From positions 1 to 64,000 of the forward strand of contig NZ_LT629737.1 in assembly GCF_900104765.1 (NCBI RefSeq): a stretch of 64,000 nucleotides of DNA, given 5' to 3'. The DNA comes from Gillisia sp. Hel1_33_143 (GTDB taxonomy: Bacteria > Bacteroidota > Bacteroidia > Flavobacteriales > Flavobacteriaceae). This document shows positions 28,339-37,255 of the stretch, piece by piece (position 1 is the first letter of the stretch; every line of letters starts with the position of its first letter). Below the pieces are notes generated by a model. That model saw only the letters and a program-made list of their open reading frames with translations, had not been told where the DNA came from and did not search any database. A program made the position numbers and the translations under genes.

Positions 28339-30606
28339 TTATTTAGCGTTCTCGAGTTTTATAAGATTTAATGCAGAACCATGCTTATACCATTCTATCT
28401 GAGGTTGGTTATAAGTATGATTAGCTTTAAAAGTATCTTTACTTCCATCTGCATGTACCAATTCTATTGTTAGTGGTGTATCTGGTGCAAAATTTTCAAG
28501 ATCTATAAAATTGATCGTATCATCTTCCTGGAAAAGATCGTAATCTTCTTCATTCTGGAATGTAATTCCTAACATCCCTTGTTTCTTAAGGTTTGTTTCA
28601 TGAATACGAGCAAAAGATTTTACTAAAACAACTTTAACTCCAAGATGTCTTGGCTCCATAGCTGCATGCTCTCTAGAAGAACCTTCCCCGTAATTATGAT
28701 CTCCAACTACTACAGAAGGAATTCCTGCTGCCTTATATGCTCTAGCTACCGCTGGTACACCATCATATTCTCCGGTGATCTGGCTTTTAACAAAATTGGT
28801 TTTCTTGTTAAAAGCATTAATGGCACCAATAAGCATATTGTTAGAAATGTTATCTAAATGCCCTCTATAACGCAACCAAGGTCCCGCCATAGAAATATGA
28901 TCTGTAGTACATTTACCAAATGCTTTTATTAAAAGTTTTGCACCCGTAAGATTCTTACCATCCCAAGGTTTAAACGGTTCCAATAATTGTAAACGCTCGC
29001 TGTCTTTAGCAACTTTAACTTCAATCTCACTTCCATCTGGAGATGGAGCTACATATCCTGGATCTTTAACATCAAATCCTTTTGGAGGAAGCTCAATTCC
29101 TGTTGGTTCGTCCAACATTACTTCAACCCCATCTTCATTCATCAAAGTATCTCTGGTAGGATCAAAATCTAATCTACCCGAAATTGCTATTGCAGCCACC
29201 ATTTCTGGAGAACCTACAAAAGCGTGTGTATTTGGATTACCATCTGCTCTTTTAGAGAAGTTACGATTAAATGAGTGAACAATTGTATTCTTCTCATCTC
29301 CTTTTCTGTCTGAACGATCCCATTGCCCAATACAAGGACCACATGCGTTCGTAAAGATAGTTGCATCTAGATCTTCAAATATCTGCAACAAACCATCTCT
29401 CTCTGCTGTAAAGCGAATGGTTTCTGAGCCTGGGTTAATACCAAAATCAGATTTTGCTTTAACTTTCTTATCTACTGCTTGCTTTGCAATAGAGGCTGCT
29501 CTTGTTAAATCTTCATAAGAAGAGTTGGTACAAGAACCTATTAGTCCCCAGTCTACTTTTATTGGCCAGTCATTTTCTTTAGCTTTTTTACCCATTTCAG
29601 AAATAGGAGTCGCTAAATCTGGAGTAAAAGGTCCATTTAAATGAGGTCTTAATTCAGATAAATTGATCTCTATCACTTCATCAAAATACTGTTCTGGATT
29701 AGCATATACCTCATCATCACCGGTTAAATGCTCTCTAACTCCATTTGCAGCATCTGCAACATCTGCTCTATTGGTAGCTCTTAGATAACGCTCCATAGAA
29801 TCGTCATATCCAAAAGTAGAAGTGGTAGCACCAACTTCTGCACCCATATTACAAATTGTACCTTTACCAGTACAAGACATAGAAGTAGCACCTTCTCCAA
29901 AATATTCTATAATTGCTCCAGTTCCACCTTTTACAGTAAGGATACCAGCAACTTTTAAAATCACATCTTTAGGAGCGGTCCATCCAGAAAGTTTTCCAGT
30001 TAACTTAACTCCAATTAATTTAGGGAATTTTAATTCCCAAGCCATTCCTGCCATAACATCTACAGCATCTGCTCCACCAACTCCAATAGCTACCATTCCT
30101 AGACCACCGGCATTAACGGTATGAGAATCTGTTCCAATCATCATTCCACCAGGAAATGCATAGTTTTCTAATACCACTTGATGAATGATCCCTGCTCCCG
30201 GTTTCCAAAATCCGATACCGTATTTGTTAGATACAGATTCTAGAAATTCAAATACTTCATGACTACTTGTATTTGCCGCTTTTAAATCTATAGCAGCACC
30301 CATTTTAGCTTGAATTAAATGATCACAGTGAACCGTAGTTGGTACTGCAACATTATCTTTTCCAGCTTGCATGAATTGCAATAATGCCATTTGTGCTGTT
30401 GCATCCTGACAAGCAATTCTATCTGGAGCAAAATCTACATAATCCTTACCTCTTTGGTAAGCAGTATTAGCTTCTCCGTCCCATAAATGAGAATAAAGTA
30501 TTTTTTCTGAAAGTGTTAAAGGCTTTCCAACAACTTCACGTGCTTTATTTACACGGTCTGCCATTTGGCTGTACACCTTTTTGATCATGTCAATATCGTA
30601 TGCCAT
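28339..30606 (-). CDS. aconitate hydratase
   Basis: Tricarboxylic-acid-cycle enzyme that isomerises citrate to isocitrate through a [4Fe-4S] cluster. The 755-residue protein is of the mitochondrial-type length, with the cluster cysteines in [11 protein letters not shown] and [10 protein letters not shown], the substrate-binding [13 protein letters not shown], and the swivelling domain with [15 protein letters not shown]. It appears monocistronic, with a terminator after it and a 267-bp gap before the next leftward gene. I leave the symbol empty because the Bacteroidota enzyme is named inconsistently. Confidence 0.97.
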   Translation of the reverse strand: MAYDIDMIKKVYSQMADRVNKAREVVGKPLTLSEKILYSHLWDGEANTAYQRGKDYVDFAPDRIACQDATAQMALLQFMQAGKDNVAVPTTVHCDHLIQAKMGAAIDLKAANTSSHEVFEFLESVSNKYGIGFWKPGAGIIHQVVLENYAFPGGMMIGTDSHTVNAGGLGMVAIGVGGADAVDVMAGMAWELKFPKLIGVKLTGKLSGWTAPKDVILKVAGILTVKGGTGAIIEYFGEGATSMSCTGKGTICNMGAEVGATTSTFGYDDSMERYLRATNRADVADAANGVREHLTGDDEVYANPEQYFDEVIEINLSELRPHLNGPFTPDLATPISEMGKKAKENDWPIKVDWGLIGSCTNSSYEDLTRAASIAKQAVDKKVKAKSDFGINPGSETIRFTAERDGLLQIFEDLDATIFTNACGPCIGQWDRSDRKGDEKNTIVHSFNRNFSKRADGNPNTHAFVGSPEMVAAIAISGRLDFDPTRDTLMNEDGVEVMLDEPTGIELPPKGFDVKDPGYVAPSPDGSEIEVKVAKDSERLQLLEPFKPWDGKNLTGAKLLIKAFGKCTTDHISMAGPWLRYRGHLDNISNNMLIGAINAFNKKTNFVKSQITGEYDGVPAVARAYKAAGIPSVVVGDHNYGEGSSREHAAMEPRHLGVKVVLVKSFARIHETNLKKQGMLGITFQNEEDYDLFQEDDTINFIDLENFAPDTPLTIELVHADGSKDTFKANHTYNQPQIEWYKHGSALNLIKLENAK

Positions 30607-30873
30607 ATCTGTGAGTGTTTTTATGTTCTAAAAAGTCTTGCGAAATTACGAATTTTACTACGATTTTAAAAATCACAATCAATCTTCGTAAATAAGTATA
30701 GATTATTCATTTTATGACAGAATGGACTTATAAATTTTGATGAAAACGTATTTTTATAATATAAATTTACGAATTCAATAAATTCTATTAAAGGTATCTC
30801 TAAATTAATTCTGTATAGTATCGATTAGAAATTCGATGAAAACGAGGCTGAAAGCTCTCTTAATGGAAAAAGA

Positions 30874-31827
30874 TCAAAATAGCTCTTTAATAATAAATGC
30901 TTCTGATAATCCTTCTGCCTCTGCTTTGTAATTCTTAATTATTCTATGCCTTAATATGCCCACAGCAACGGCTTGTACATCTTCTATATCTGGAGAGAAC
31001 TTTGAATTTACCAATGCATGTGCCTTAGCTGCTAGTATTAAATTTTGTGAAGCTCTTGGGCCTGCTCCCCAATCTACATAATTCTTTATTATGGTGGGAG
31101 CAGAATCTCCTTGTGGTCTTGTCTTTCCAACTAACCTTACTGCATATTCTATTACATTGTCTGGAACAGGAACCATTCTAACTAATTGCTGAATCTCAAT
31201 AATTTCTTTTGCATTAAATAATGCTGAAACTTTAATTTTTTCATTATTCGTCGTACTCTTAACTACCGCCACTTCTTCCTCAAAACTTGGGTAATCTAAA
31301 TGTACAGCAAACATAAATCGATCTAATTGTGCTTCTGGTAAGGGATAGGTGCCCTCCTGCTCTATTGGGTTTTGTGTGGCAAGCACAAAATAAGGTAGAT
31401 CTAAACCGTAGTTCTGTCCGCTAACAGTAACGCTTCGTTCTTGCATTGCTTCCAACATTGCTGCCTGTGTTTTTGGGGGAGTTCTGTTAATCTCATCTGC
31501 AAGTACAATATTTGAAAACACCGGGCCTTTAATGAATTTAAAATGTCTATTCTCATCTAGGATCTCAGATCCTAAAATATCACTAGGCATAAGATCTGGA
31601 GTAAATTGAATTCTTTTAAATTCTAACCCTAAAGCCTTAGAAATGGTATTCACCATAAGGGTTTTTGCAAGGCCGGGCACCCCTATTAAAAGCGCATGCC
31701 CGCCCGCATAAATGGAAAGTAATATTTGTTCTATAACCTGCTCCTGCCCTACAATAACTCTTGCAATCTCTTGCTTTAATTGTTGGTGTTTCTTTACTAA
31801 AGATTCTGCAGCAGCAACGTTAGACAT
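30874..31827 (-). CDS. MoxR-family AAA+ ATPase
   Basis: A 317-residue AAA+ ATPase with Walker A GVPGLAKTLMV, Walker B VLADEINR and sensor regions ATQNPIEQEGTYPLPEAQLDRF typical of MoxR/RavA chaperones, which assist maturation of metal or von Willebrand-domain proteins. In this window it follows two periplasmic prolyl isomerases rather than the DUF58/Bat genes that often accompany moxR; those genes are not downstream here. It is the last gene of the lipoprotein-surA-moxR run. Confidence 0.94.
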   Translation of the reverse strand: MSNVAAAESLVKKHQQLKQEIARVIVGQEQVIEQILLSIYAGGHALLIGVPGLAKTLMVNTISKALGLEFKRIQFTPDLMPSDILGSEILDENRHFKFIKGPVFSNIVLADEINRTPPKTQAAMLEAMQERSVTVSGQNYGLDLPYFVLATQNPIEQEGTYPLPEAQLDRFMFAVHLDYPSFEEEVAVVKSTTNNEKIKVSALFNAKEIIEIQQLVRMVPVPDNVIEYAVRLVGKTRPQGDSAPTIIKNYVDWGAGPRASQNLILAAKAHALVNSKFSPDIEDVQAVAVGILRHRIIKNYKAEAEGLSEAFIIKELF

Positions 31828-31836
31828 AGTATTGAT

Positions 31837-33294
31837 TTATTTTTTCAACCAATCACTAGCGTAATCACAAGATCTATATTTCCCGTTGATCTTTACATAA
31901 GTATCAGCAATTTTCTCTTTCTGCCATTCTTCAATAACATCAATTCGCTTATCTCTTAAGGCTAATTCTTTGATCTTTAAATAATCTTTAGCAAATTCTG
32001 CTTTGTGCTCTTTATATCTTTTATCTACAGTAATAAGTTTATAAAATACTCTTCCTGTTCTATCTTGATCTGTAAGTACCAAAGAAACATCACCTTCCTG
32101 AAGGTTTACAACCTGATCATAAATTTCAGGATCTATCTTTGTTTGCTCAAATCTTGTATCTCCACTTGTAGGATTGATTAATTTACCATTATTAGCAGCA
32201 GTTTCTTCTTCATCAGAAAATCTCTTAGCCGCTATAGCAAATTTAAGTTTCCCATCTTTTACCTGAGTTCTAATACTGTCAATTTCAGATTTAGCAGCTT
32301 CTACAGTAGCATTAGTTACATCTGGAATTAATAAAATATGTCTTATCTCCAAATTTTGACCTAAGACCTTATCAACTTTAATAATATGGTAACCAAATGC
32401 AGATTCAAAAGGTTCACTAACTTCGCCTTCTTGTAAACTAAAGGCAGTGTCCTTAAAATCTTTGTCCAGAGGATCTTTTCTAGAAATAACCATTCTACCA
32501 CCATCTCTACTTGAACCTGGATCCTGAGAGTATAATACTGCTTTTGTAGCAAAACTAGCATCGTTATCTATAACGTCTTCTCTAAATTGAGCTAACCTAT
32601 CAATAACCTTTTGCTTTTCAGATTGAGGAATCTCAGGTTTAATAATGATCTGAGAGATCTCTACTTCATCACCAAAAATTGGTCTTTCTTCAACATCTAT
32701 TTTTTCGAAATAACTTCTTACTTCTTCTGGAGTAATTTCCACATCATCTATAATATTCTTTTGCATACGGTTAGATAGCTCTCTTTGCTTATTGATCTCA
32801 AAAAGTTCTTTTCTAAAATCTGCTTCAGAATCTCTCTTATAGAATTTTAAAACTTTCTCCATAGATCCTGTTTGCCCAACCAATTGATTGATTTGCTGAT
32901 CTACATAACTGCTTATCTCAGAATCTGCAATAATGATACTATCCTGAACGGCATGATGTGCATAAAGTTTATTTTCAAGAAGACTTCCAATTAATTGGCA
33001 GTCTGTAACATCTGCTGTAGATACACCTTGACTTTTTAGATCTTTGAGCATCATATCTACATCGCTGTCTAGAACCACATATTCTCCTACTACGGCAGCA
33101 ATACCATCTACTTTATATTTCTGAAATTCTCCGGCAGGAACCTGAGCTCTCTCTACCTCTACTTTAGGTTGAATAGCAGTACTATCTGTAACTACTATTT
33201 CCTGAGCCATTATATCTTGAGTTGCTCCAAATAGCAGGCATACACCTGCAATACCGTTAATTATAAATTTCAAATTGTTTGTTTTCAATTGCAT
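31837..33294 (-). CDS. SurA-like periplasmic prolyl isomerase
   Basis: A 485-residue exported protein: a signal peptide ending near DIMAQ, an N-terminal SurA-type helical chaperone domain (VDGIAAVVGEYVVLDSDVD), then two parvulin/PpiC domains, the first clear in EVSEPFESAFGYHIIKVDKV and the second in EIRHILLIPDV...GDVSLVLTD. SurA escorts outer-membrane proteins through the periplasm. Its start overlaps the 3' end of the upstream isomerase-lipoprotein gene by 38 bp, so the two are translationally linked. Confidence 0.9.
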   Translation of the reverse strand: MQLKTNNLKFIINGIAGVCLLFGATQDIMAQEIVVTDSTAIQPKVEVERAQVPAGEFQKYKVDGIAAVVGEYVVLDSDVDMMLKDLKSQGVSTADVTDCQLIGSLLENKLYAHHAVQDSIIIADSEISSYVDQQINQLVGQTGSMEKVLKFYKRDSEADFRKELFEINKQRELSNRMQKNIIDDVEITPEEVRSYFEKIDVEERPIFGDEVEISQIIIKPEIPQSEKQKVIDRLAQFREDVIDNDASFATKAVLYSQDPGSSRDGGRMVISRKDPLDKDFKDTAFSLQEGEVSEPFESAFGYHIIKVDKVLGQNLEIRHILLIPDVTNATVEAAKSEIDSIRTQVKDGKLKFAIAAKRFSDEEETAANNGKLINPTSGDTRFEQTKIDPEIYDQVVNLQEGDVSLVLTDQDRTGRVFYKLITVDKRYKEHKAEFAKDYLKIKELALRDKRIDVIEEWQKEKIADTYVKINGKYRSCDYASDWLKK

Positions 33295-34123
33295 CTTTTG
33301 TTATGTCTTTTTCTAATTCTTTAACCAAATCGGCTTTACGCCTGTTTAAAATGATCTGTTTTATGGTAGACCTTGCGTACTCTATGGGTGCTTGCTCATT
33401 TCTTAACAAAACATCGTTAACATACACCAAATATACCTCTAATGAATCTTCGAGTTCAAGAAAATTAGATTTTTTTAGTAATTGCGCTTTATTTGCATCG
33501 TTTAGAGGACCTATTTTATCAAATACAGATTTAGAACTTACCCATACAGAATCATTAAATGAATATGCCTTAAACTGCAATGCGATCTTATCTAAATTCT
33601 CTCTGTCTTTCTCATTAAATCTGATAAAATTTTTCTTAACATCAGAAAAGTCCAAACTGTTCTTATTCAAATTGATAAATCTTAGCTTAACCAGATCTTC
33701 ATTAAGTCTAAAATTCTCTAAATGACTTTTATAGTAGTCTACTACCTGAAGATCTTGCAGGGTAGTATCTAGCCTCTTATCTACTAAAGCATCTGCATAG
33801 GCTTTGGTATATAATTCATTCTTATAATTCTTAACCAACTCATCAAATTCCTTTTGTTGCTCACTACTTAAATTATACATAGCCCTATCTATGAGCAATT
33901 GCTGTGTAGCCCAACGTGTTATGAAATTCGAAACTATAAGGGTACTATCTTCTGGAGAAACATTTTCTCCAATTAATGGAAGAATATCTTCCTTATACAA
34001 ATAACTTTGATTTACTCTAGCAATAGGTTCTTTTTCTACTTCACTACTAAAATAGTTACAACTAGTTACCGTGATCAATAAAGAGGAGATCAAAGAGATC
34101 TTAAAAATTTTCTTACCTATCAA
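33257..34123 (-). CDS. peptidyl-prolyl isomerase-like lipoprotein, TTG start
   Basis: A periplasmic lipoprotein related to parvulin-type chaperones; it has the SurA-like N-terminal helical pattern but little of the PpiC catalytic core, so enzymatic activity is doubtful. The start is placed at TTG 34123, which gives (M)IGKKIFKISLISSLLITVTSC, a textbook lipoprotein signal peptide, and 288 residues. The nearest in-frame ATG at 34228 is upstream of the predicted promoter start (promoter 34218-34189) and would add a long unlikely extension. It precedes surA and moxR in one operon. Confidence 0.82.
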   Translation of the reverse strand: MIGKKIFKISLISSLLITVTSCNYFSSEVEKEPIARVNQSYLYKEDILPLIGENVSPEDSTLIVSNFITRWATQQLLIDRAMYNLSSEQQKEFDELVKNYKNELYTKAYADALVDKRLDTTLQDLQVVDYYKSHLENFRLNEDLVKLRFINLNKNSLDFSDVKKNFIRFNEKDRENLDKIALQFKAYSFNDSVWVSSKSVFDKIGPLNDANKAQLLKKSNFLELEDSLEVYLVYVNDVLLRNEQAPIEYARSTIKQIILNRRKADLVKELEKDITKDAIENKQFEIYN

Positions 34124-34188
34124 GCTTATAAATTTATTGGAATGTTGTTTTATTACCTTAAAAATATAAAGGCAACTAAATTTCAACG

Positions 34189-34218
34189 CAAAAATATGAA
34201 ATCTGAAAGCTTTTACAA
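34189..34218 (-). promoter_or_regulatory. promoter of the isomerase-moxR operon
   Basis: TTG (34218-34216), 19 bp, TATTTTTG (34196-34189) on the minus strand match the Bacteroidota consensus. Transcription would start near 34182, downstream of the ATG at 34228 and upstream of TTG 34123. Confidence 0.75.
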
Positions 34219-34309
34219 CACAAACCATTAACGATTCTAAATACTACAAATTATATAAAAAATTAAAATTTCTGTTTTACCTTGGAAGAAGAACAAATAT
34301 GGAACCATT

Positions 34310-34759
34310 ATGAAATATTCAGAAGAAATAATTATTGATCTTCCACGAGAAGAGGTAATTAGTAAGATGGAAAAACCAGAAAATTTTAAATTTTGGCAAA
34401 AAGGTTTTATAAGCTACAATCACATTAGCGGTTCTCCGGGTGAAGAAGGTGCCCGTGCTAAATTAAAATTTAGAATTAGTAACAGAGAAATTGAAATGAT
34501 AGAGTGTATAGAAAAGAGTAATCTTCCTTATGAACTACATACCACTTATAAATCTAAAGGAGTTTTTAACACTCAGAAGAATTATTTTAAAGAAGAATCT
34601 GAAAACTCCACCCGTTGGATTTCTGATAATCAATTTGAATTCTCCGGTTTTATGAACGTTATTGGAAAACTAATGCCCGGAATGTTTAAGAAACAATCCT
34701 ATCAATTTATGAAAGATTTTAAGACTTTTGCAGAAGAAGGTAAAAGTGTAGAAAATTAA
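34310..34759 (+). CDS. SRPBCC-family (START-like) lipid/polyketide-cyclase fold protein
   Basis: A 149-residue protein with the SRPBCC pattern: an opening strand MKYSEEIIIDLPREEVISKM, FWQKGFISYNHISGSPGEEGARAKLKF and a C-terminal helix KKQSYQFMKDFKTFAEEG. The fold binds hydrophobic ligands; the ligand is unknown. Its start overlaps a four-codon minigene (ATG at 34299 to TGA at 34313, ATGA overlap). A small conserved protein follows after 2 bp. Confidence 0.8.
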   Translation: MKYSEEIIIDLPREEVISKMEKPENFKFWQKGFISYNHISGSPGEEGARAKLKFRISNREIEMIECIEKSNLPYELHTTYKSKGVFNTQKNYFKEESENSTRWISDNQFEFSGFMNVIGKLMPGMFKKQSYQFMKDFKTFAEEGKSVEN

Positions 34760-34761
34760 AT

Positions 34762-35004
34762 ATGGAAAAAAGAGTTAAACTTATATGGGATTTTAGAGGT
34801 CCCCAGTCATTGCAAACAGCCAATCATCATGAGATCCATTTAAAAGATTATATAGCTGCAGAAAAATTAGAAGAATGGCAAATTACGGGAATAGATAAAT
34901 ACAGTGAAATGCATAATGCCGCTTATTGGGTAGTACCCGAATCCCAGATGCAAAAATTTAGAGAGATCTTAAAACCTCATCGTGCAACATGGTATGAAGA
35001 ATAA
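34762..35004 (+). CDS. conserved small hypothetical protein
   Basis: An 80-residue protein with no family I can name. It is rich in His and aromatic residues (WDFRGPQSLQTANHHEIHL, MHNAAYWVVPESQ), has no signal peptide or membrane segment and ends HRATWYEE. It starts 2 bp after the SRPBCC gene, so it is probably co-translated with it. I believe similar short proteins occur in Flavobacteriaceae, but this was not searched. Confidence 0.65.
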   Translation: MEKRVKLIWDFRGPQSLQTANHHEIHLKDYIAAEKLEEWQITGIDKYSEMHNAAYWVVPESQMQKFREILKPHRATWYEE

Positions 35005-35044
35005 TTTTTGATTGAAAATTTGATTAATAATTGGTTAGCTCTAT

Positions 35045-35052
35045 TATATTTG
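35045..35052 (+). promoter_or_regulatory. -7 element of the Skp-like gene
   Basis: TATATTTG lies 17 bp before the ATG at 35070; a TTTG at 35019-35022 is 22 bp upstream, slightly longer than ideal. Confidence 0.6.
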
Positions 35053-35069
35053 CTGAAAATCAAATAAAC

Positions 35070-35585
35070 ATGAAAAATTTTATCTTAAGCATTGCGGTTT
35101 TCACAACCGTTCTTTTTTCTCAAGCTCAGACTAAAGTAGGAACTATAGATGCAGATTATATTCTAGGGAATATGCCAGAAATGGCTTCTGTAGAACAAGG
35201 TTTACAAACCTATAGCGCAAATCTGCAATCTCAAATGGAAGAAAGCGTAAAAAAGTATGATTCTCTTATCTCAGAATACAAAGCTAAAAATGAATCTTTT
35301 TCTGAAGAACAATTAAAGACAAAGCAACAGGAGATTATTACTGTAGAAAATGACCTGAAAACTTTTAAGCAAAAGGCTTCGATGATGCTACAAATGAAAA
35401 AGAATGAACTTACTCAGCCTCTCTATGCTAAAATAGATGCTGCTATGAAACAAGTAATTGAGGCTCAAAAATATACTCAAATTCTAAATGCAAGCACGAA
35501 TGGACTTGCTTATGCAGATCCAAGATTCGACATTACAGATGCAGTATTGAGCAAATTGGGTATCACAATAAAAGCAACAGAATAA
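35070..35585 (+). CDS. OmpH/Skp-like periplasmic chaperone
   Basis: A 171-residue protein with a signal peptide (MKNFILSIAVFTTVLFSQAQ) followed by TKVGTIDADYILGNMPE, the OmpH strand signature, and then two long charged helices (about 45-135), the tentacles of Skp, which hold unfolded outer-membrane proteins. The start at 35070 is fixed by the signal peptide and the -7 box at 35045; a longer frame from 35031 would begin upstream of that box. Confidence 0.92.
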   Translation: MKNFILSIAVFTTVLFSQAQTKVGTIDADYILGNMPEMASVEQGLQTYSANLQSQMEESVKKYDSLISEYKAKNESFSEEQLKTKQQEIITVENDLKTFKQKASMMLQMKKNELTQPLYAKIDAAMKQVIEAQKYTQILNASTNGLAYADPRFDITDAVLSKLGITIKATE

Positions 35586-35604
35586 AATATCAATACGTTT
35601 ATAT

Positions 35605-35642
35605 AGAAAAGCCGGTCTAGAATTATCTAAACCGGCTTTTCT
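35605..35642. terminator. bidirectional terminator between skp-like gene and guaB
   Basis: AGAAAAGCCGGT pairs with ACCGGCTTTTCT around an AT-rich loop that itself contains a CTAGA/TCTA pairing. It serves both convergent genes. Confidence 0.88.
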
Positions 35643-35661
35643 ATTTTATAAAACTACCTAC

Positions 35662-37134
35662 TTATCTACTATAATTAGGAGATTCATTGGTAATAGTTAC
35701 ATCATGAGGATGACTTTCATGAATACCGGAAGATGTTATTTTCACAAACCTACCATTCTCCTTGAGTGTCTCTATATCTTTTGCTCCACAATACCCCATT
35801 CCAGCTCTTAAACCTCCAACAAATTGATGAATACTTTCTTCCAACTCACCTTTATAAGGAACTCTACCTACAATACCTTCCGGTACTAATTTCTTAATAT
35901 CATCTTCTACATCTTGAAAGTACCTGTCTTTAGAACCTTGCTTCATAGCTTCTACAGACCCCATTCCTCTATATGACTTAAATTTTCTACCCTCGTAGAT
36001 GATCGTTTCTCCCGGAGATTCTTTGGTTCCTGCAAGTAAAGAACCTAGCATTACGCAATCTGCTCCTGCGGCAATAGCCTTTGGAATATCTCCGGTATAT
36101 CTAATTCCTCCATCGGCTATAACAGGAACACCAGTTCCTTTTAGAGCTGCCGCTACTTCTAGCACTGCAGAGAATTGAGGAAATCCAACTCCGGCAACAA
36201 CTCTTGTTGTACAGATAGAACCAGGTCCAATTCCTACTTTAACAGCATCTGCACCGGCTTCTGCCAAGTATTTAGCCGCCTCTGCAGTTGCAATATTACC
36301 TACAACCACTTCAAGATCTGGAAATTTATTTTTCACATCTTTTAAAATACTCACAACTCCTTTGGTATGACCATGAGCTGTATCTATAATTATAGCATCT
36401 ACTCCTGCATTAACCAAAGCAGTTGCTCGCTCTAGAGAATCTGCTGTTACGCCAATTGCTGCCGCCACTCTCAATCTACCATAGCTATCTTTATTAGCAT
36501 TTGGCTTCTGAGTGAGCTTAGTGATATCTCTAAAAGTTATTAGTCCTACTAATTTATCTTCAGAATTTACTACGGGTAATTTTTCTATTTTATTCTGCTG
36601 TAAGATAACCTCAGCTTCTTCTAATGAAGTTCCTTCAGAAACAGTTACCAGATTTTCTGAAGTCATAACTTCAGAAATAGGTCTACTATCATTCTTTTCA
36701 AATCTAAGATCTCTATTTGTAACTATACCCAAAAGTTTTCCTTGATCATCAATAATAGGAATTCCTCCAATACTGTGCTCCTTCATGTTACTTTTAGCAT
36801 CTAACACCTTTGCAGTTATTGGTAGTGTAACCGGATCTATGATCATTCCACTCTCTGCACGTTTTACTTTTCTAACTTTTAAAGCTTGCGCTTCAATGGT
36901 CATATTTTTGTGCAAAACTCCTATTCCTCCTTCACGCGCTATGGCGATTGCCATTTTACTTTCTGTAACAGTATCCATAGCGGCAGATACTATCGGAACA
37001 TTGATAGTGATATTCTTAGTGAATTTTGTTTGGATGTTTACTTCTCTGGGTAGAACTTCAGAAAAAGCAGGAACTAAAAGTACGTCATCGTAAGTAAGTC
37101 CTTCCCCAACAATTTTGGATTCGTGTGCAGTCAT
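35662..37134 (-). CDS. guaB: IMP dehydrogenase
   Basis: Oxidises IMP to XMP, the rate-limiting step of GMP synthesis. The 490-residue protein has a TIM-barrel core interrupted by two CBS domains (about 95-215), the catalytic loop [11 protein letters not shown] with its cysteine, the flap [10 protein letters not shown] and the N-terminus [16 protein letters not shown]. The start at 37134 ([12 protein letters not shown]) is preferred because the -7 box (37166-37159) overlaps the alternative ATG at 37161. Confidence 0.97.
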   Translation of the reverse strand: MTAHESKIVGEGLTYDDVLLVPAFSEVLPREVNIQTKFTKNITINVPIVSAAMDTVTESKMAIAIAREGGIGVLHKNMTIEAQALKVRKVKRAESGMIIDPVTLPITAKVLDAKSNMKEHSIGGIPIIDDQGKLLGIVTNRDLRFEKNDSRPISEVMTSENLVTVSEGTSLEEAEVILQQNKIEKLPVVNSEDKLVGLITFRDITKLTQKPNANKDSYGRLRVAAAIGVTADSLERATALVNAGVDAIIIDTAHGHTKGVVSILKDVKNKFPDLEVVVGNIATAEAAKYLAEAGADAVKVGIGPGSICTTRVVAGVGFPQFSAVLEVAAALKGTGVPVIADGGIRYTGDIPKAIAAGADCVMLGSLLAGTKESPGETIIYEGRKFKSYRGMGSVEAMKQGSKDRYFQDVEDDIKKLVPEGIVGRVPYKGELEESIHQFVGGLRAGMGYCGAKDIETLKENGRFVKITSSGIHESHPHDVTITNESPNYSR

Positions 37135-37158
37135 AGCAATTAAAGATTTAATTGCGTG

Positions 37159-37166
37159 CAAATATA
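37159..37166 (-). promoter_or_regulatory. guaB -7 element
   Basis: TATATTTG on the minus strand, 24 bp before the ATG at 37134; no well-spaced TTG was found. Confidence 0.55.
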
Positions 37167-37255
37167 CGATTAAAAACTGGGAATAATCTTTTCAATGTTG
37201 ATATCTAAGATTATACCCAGAATTAAAATTTAGGCATTAAACACTTTATAATCTA

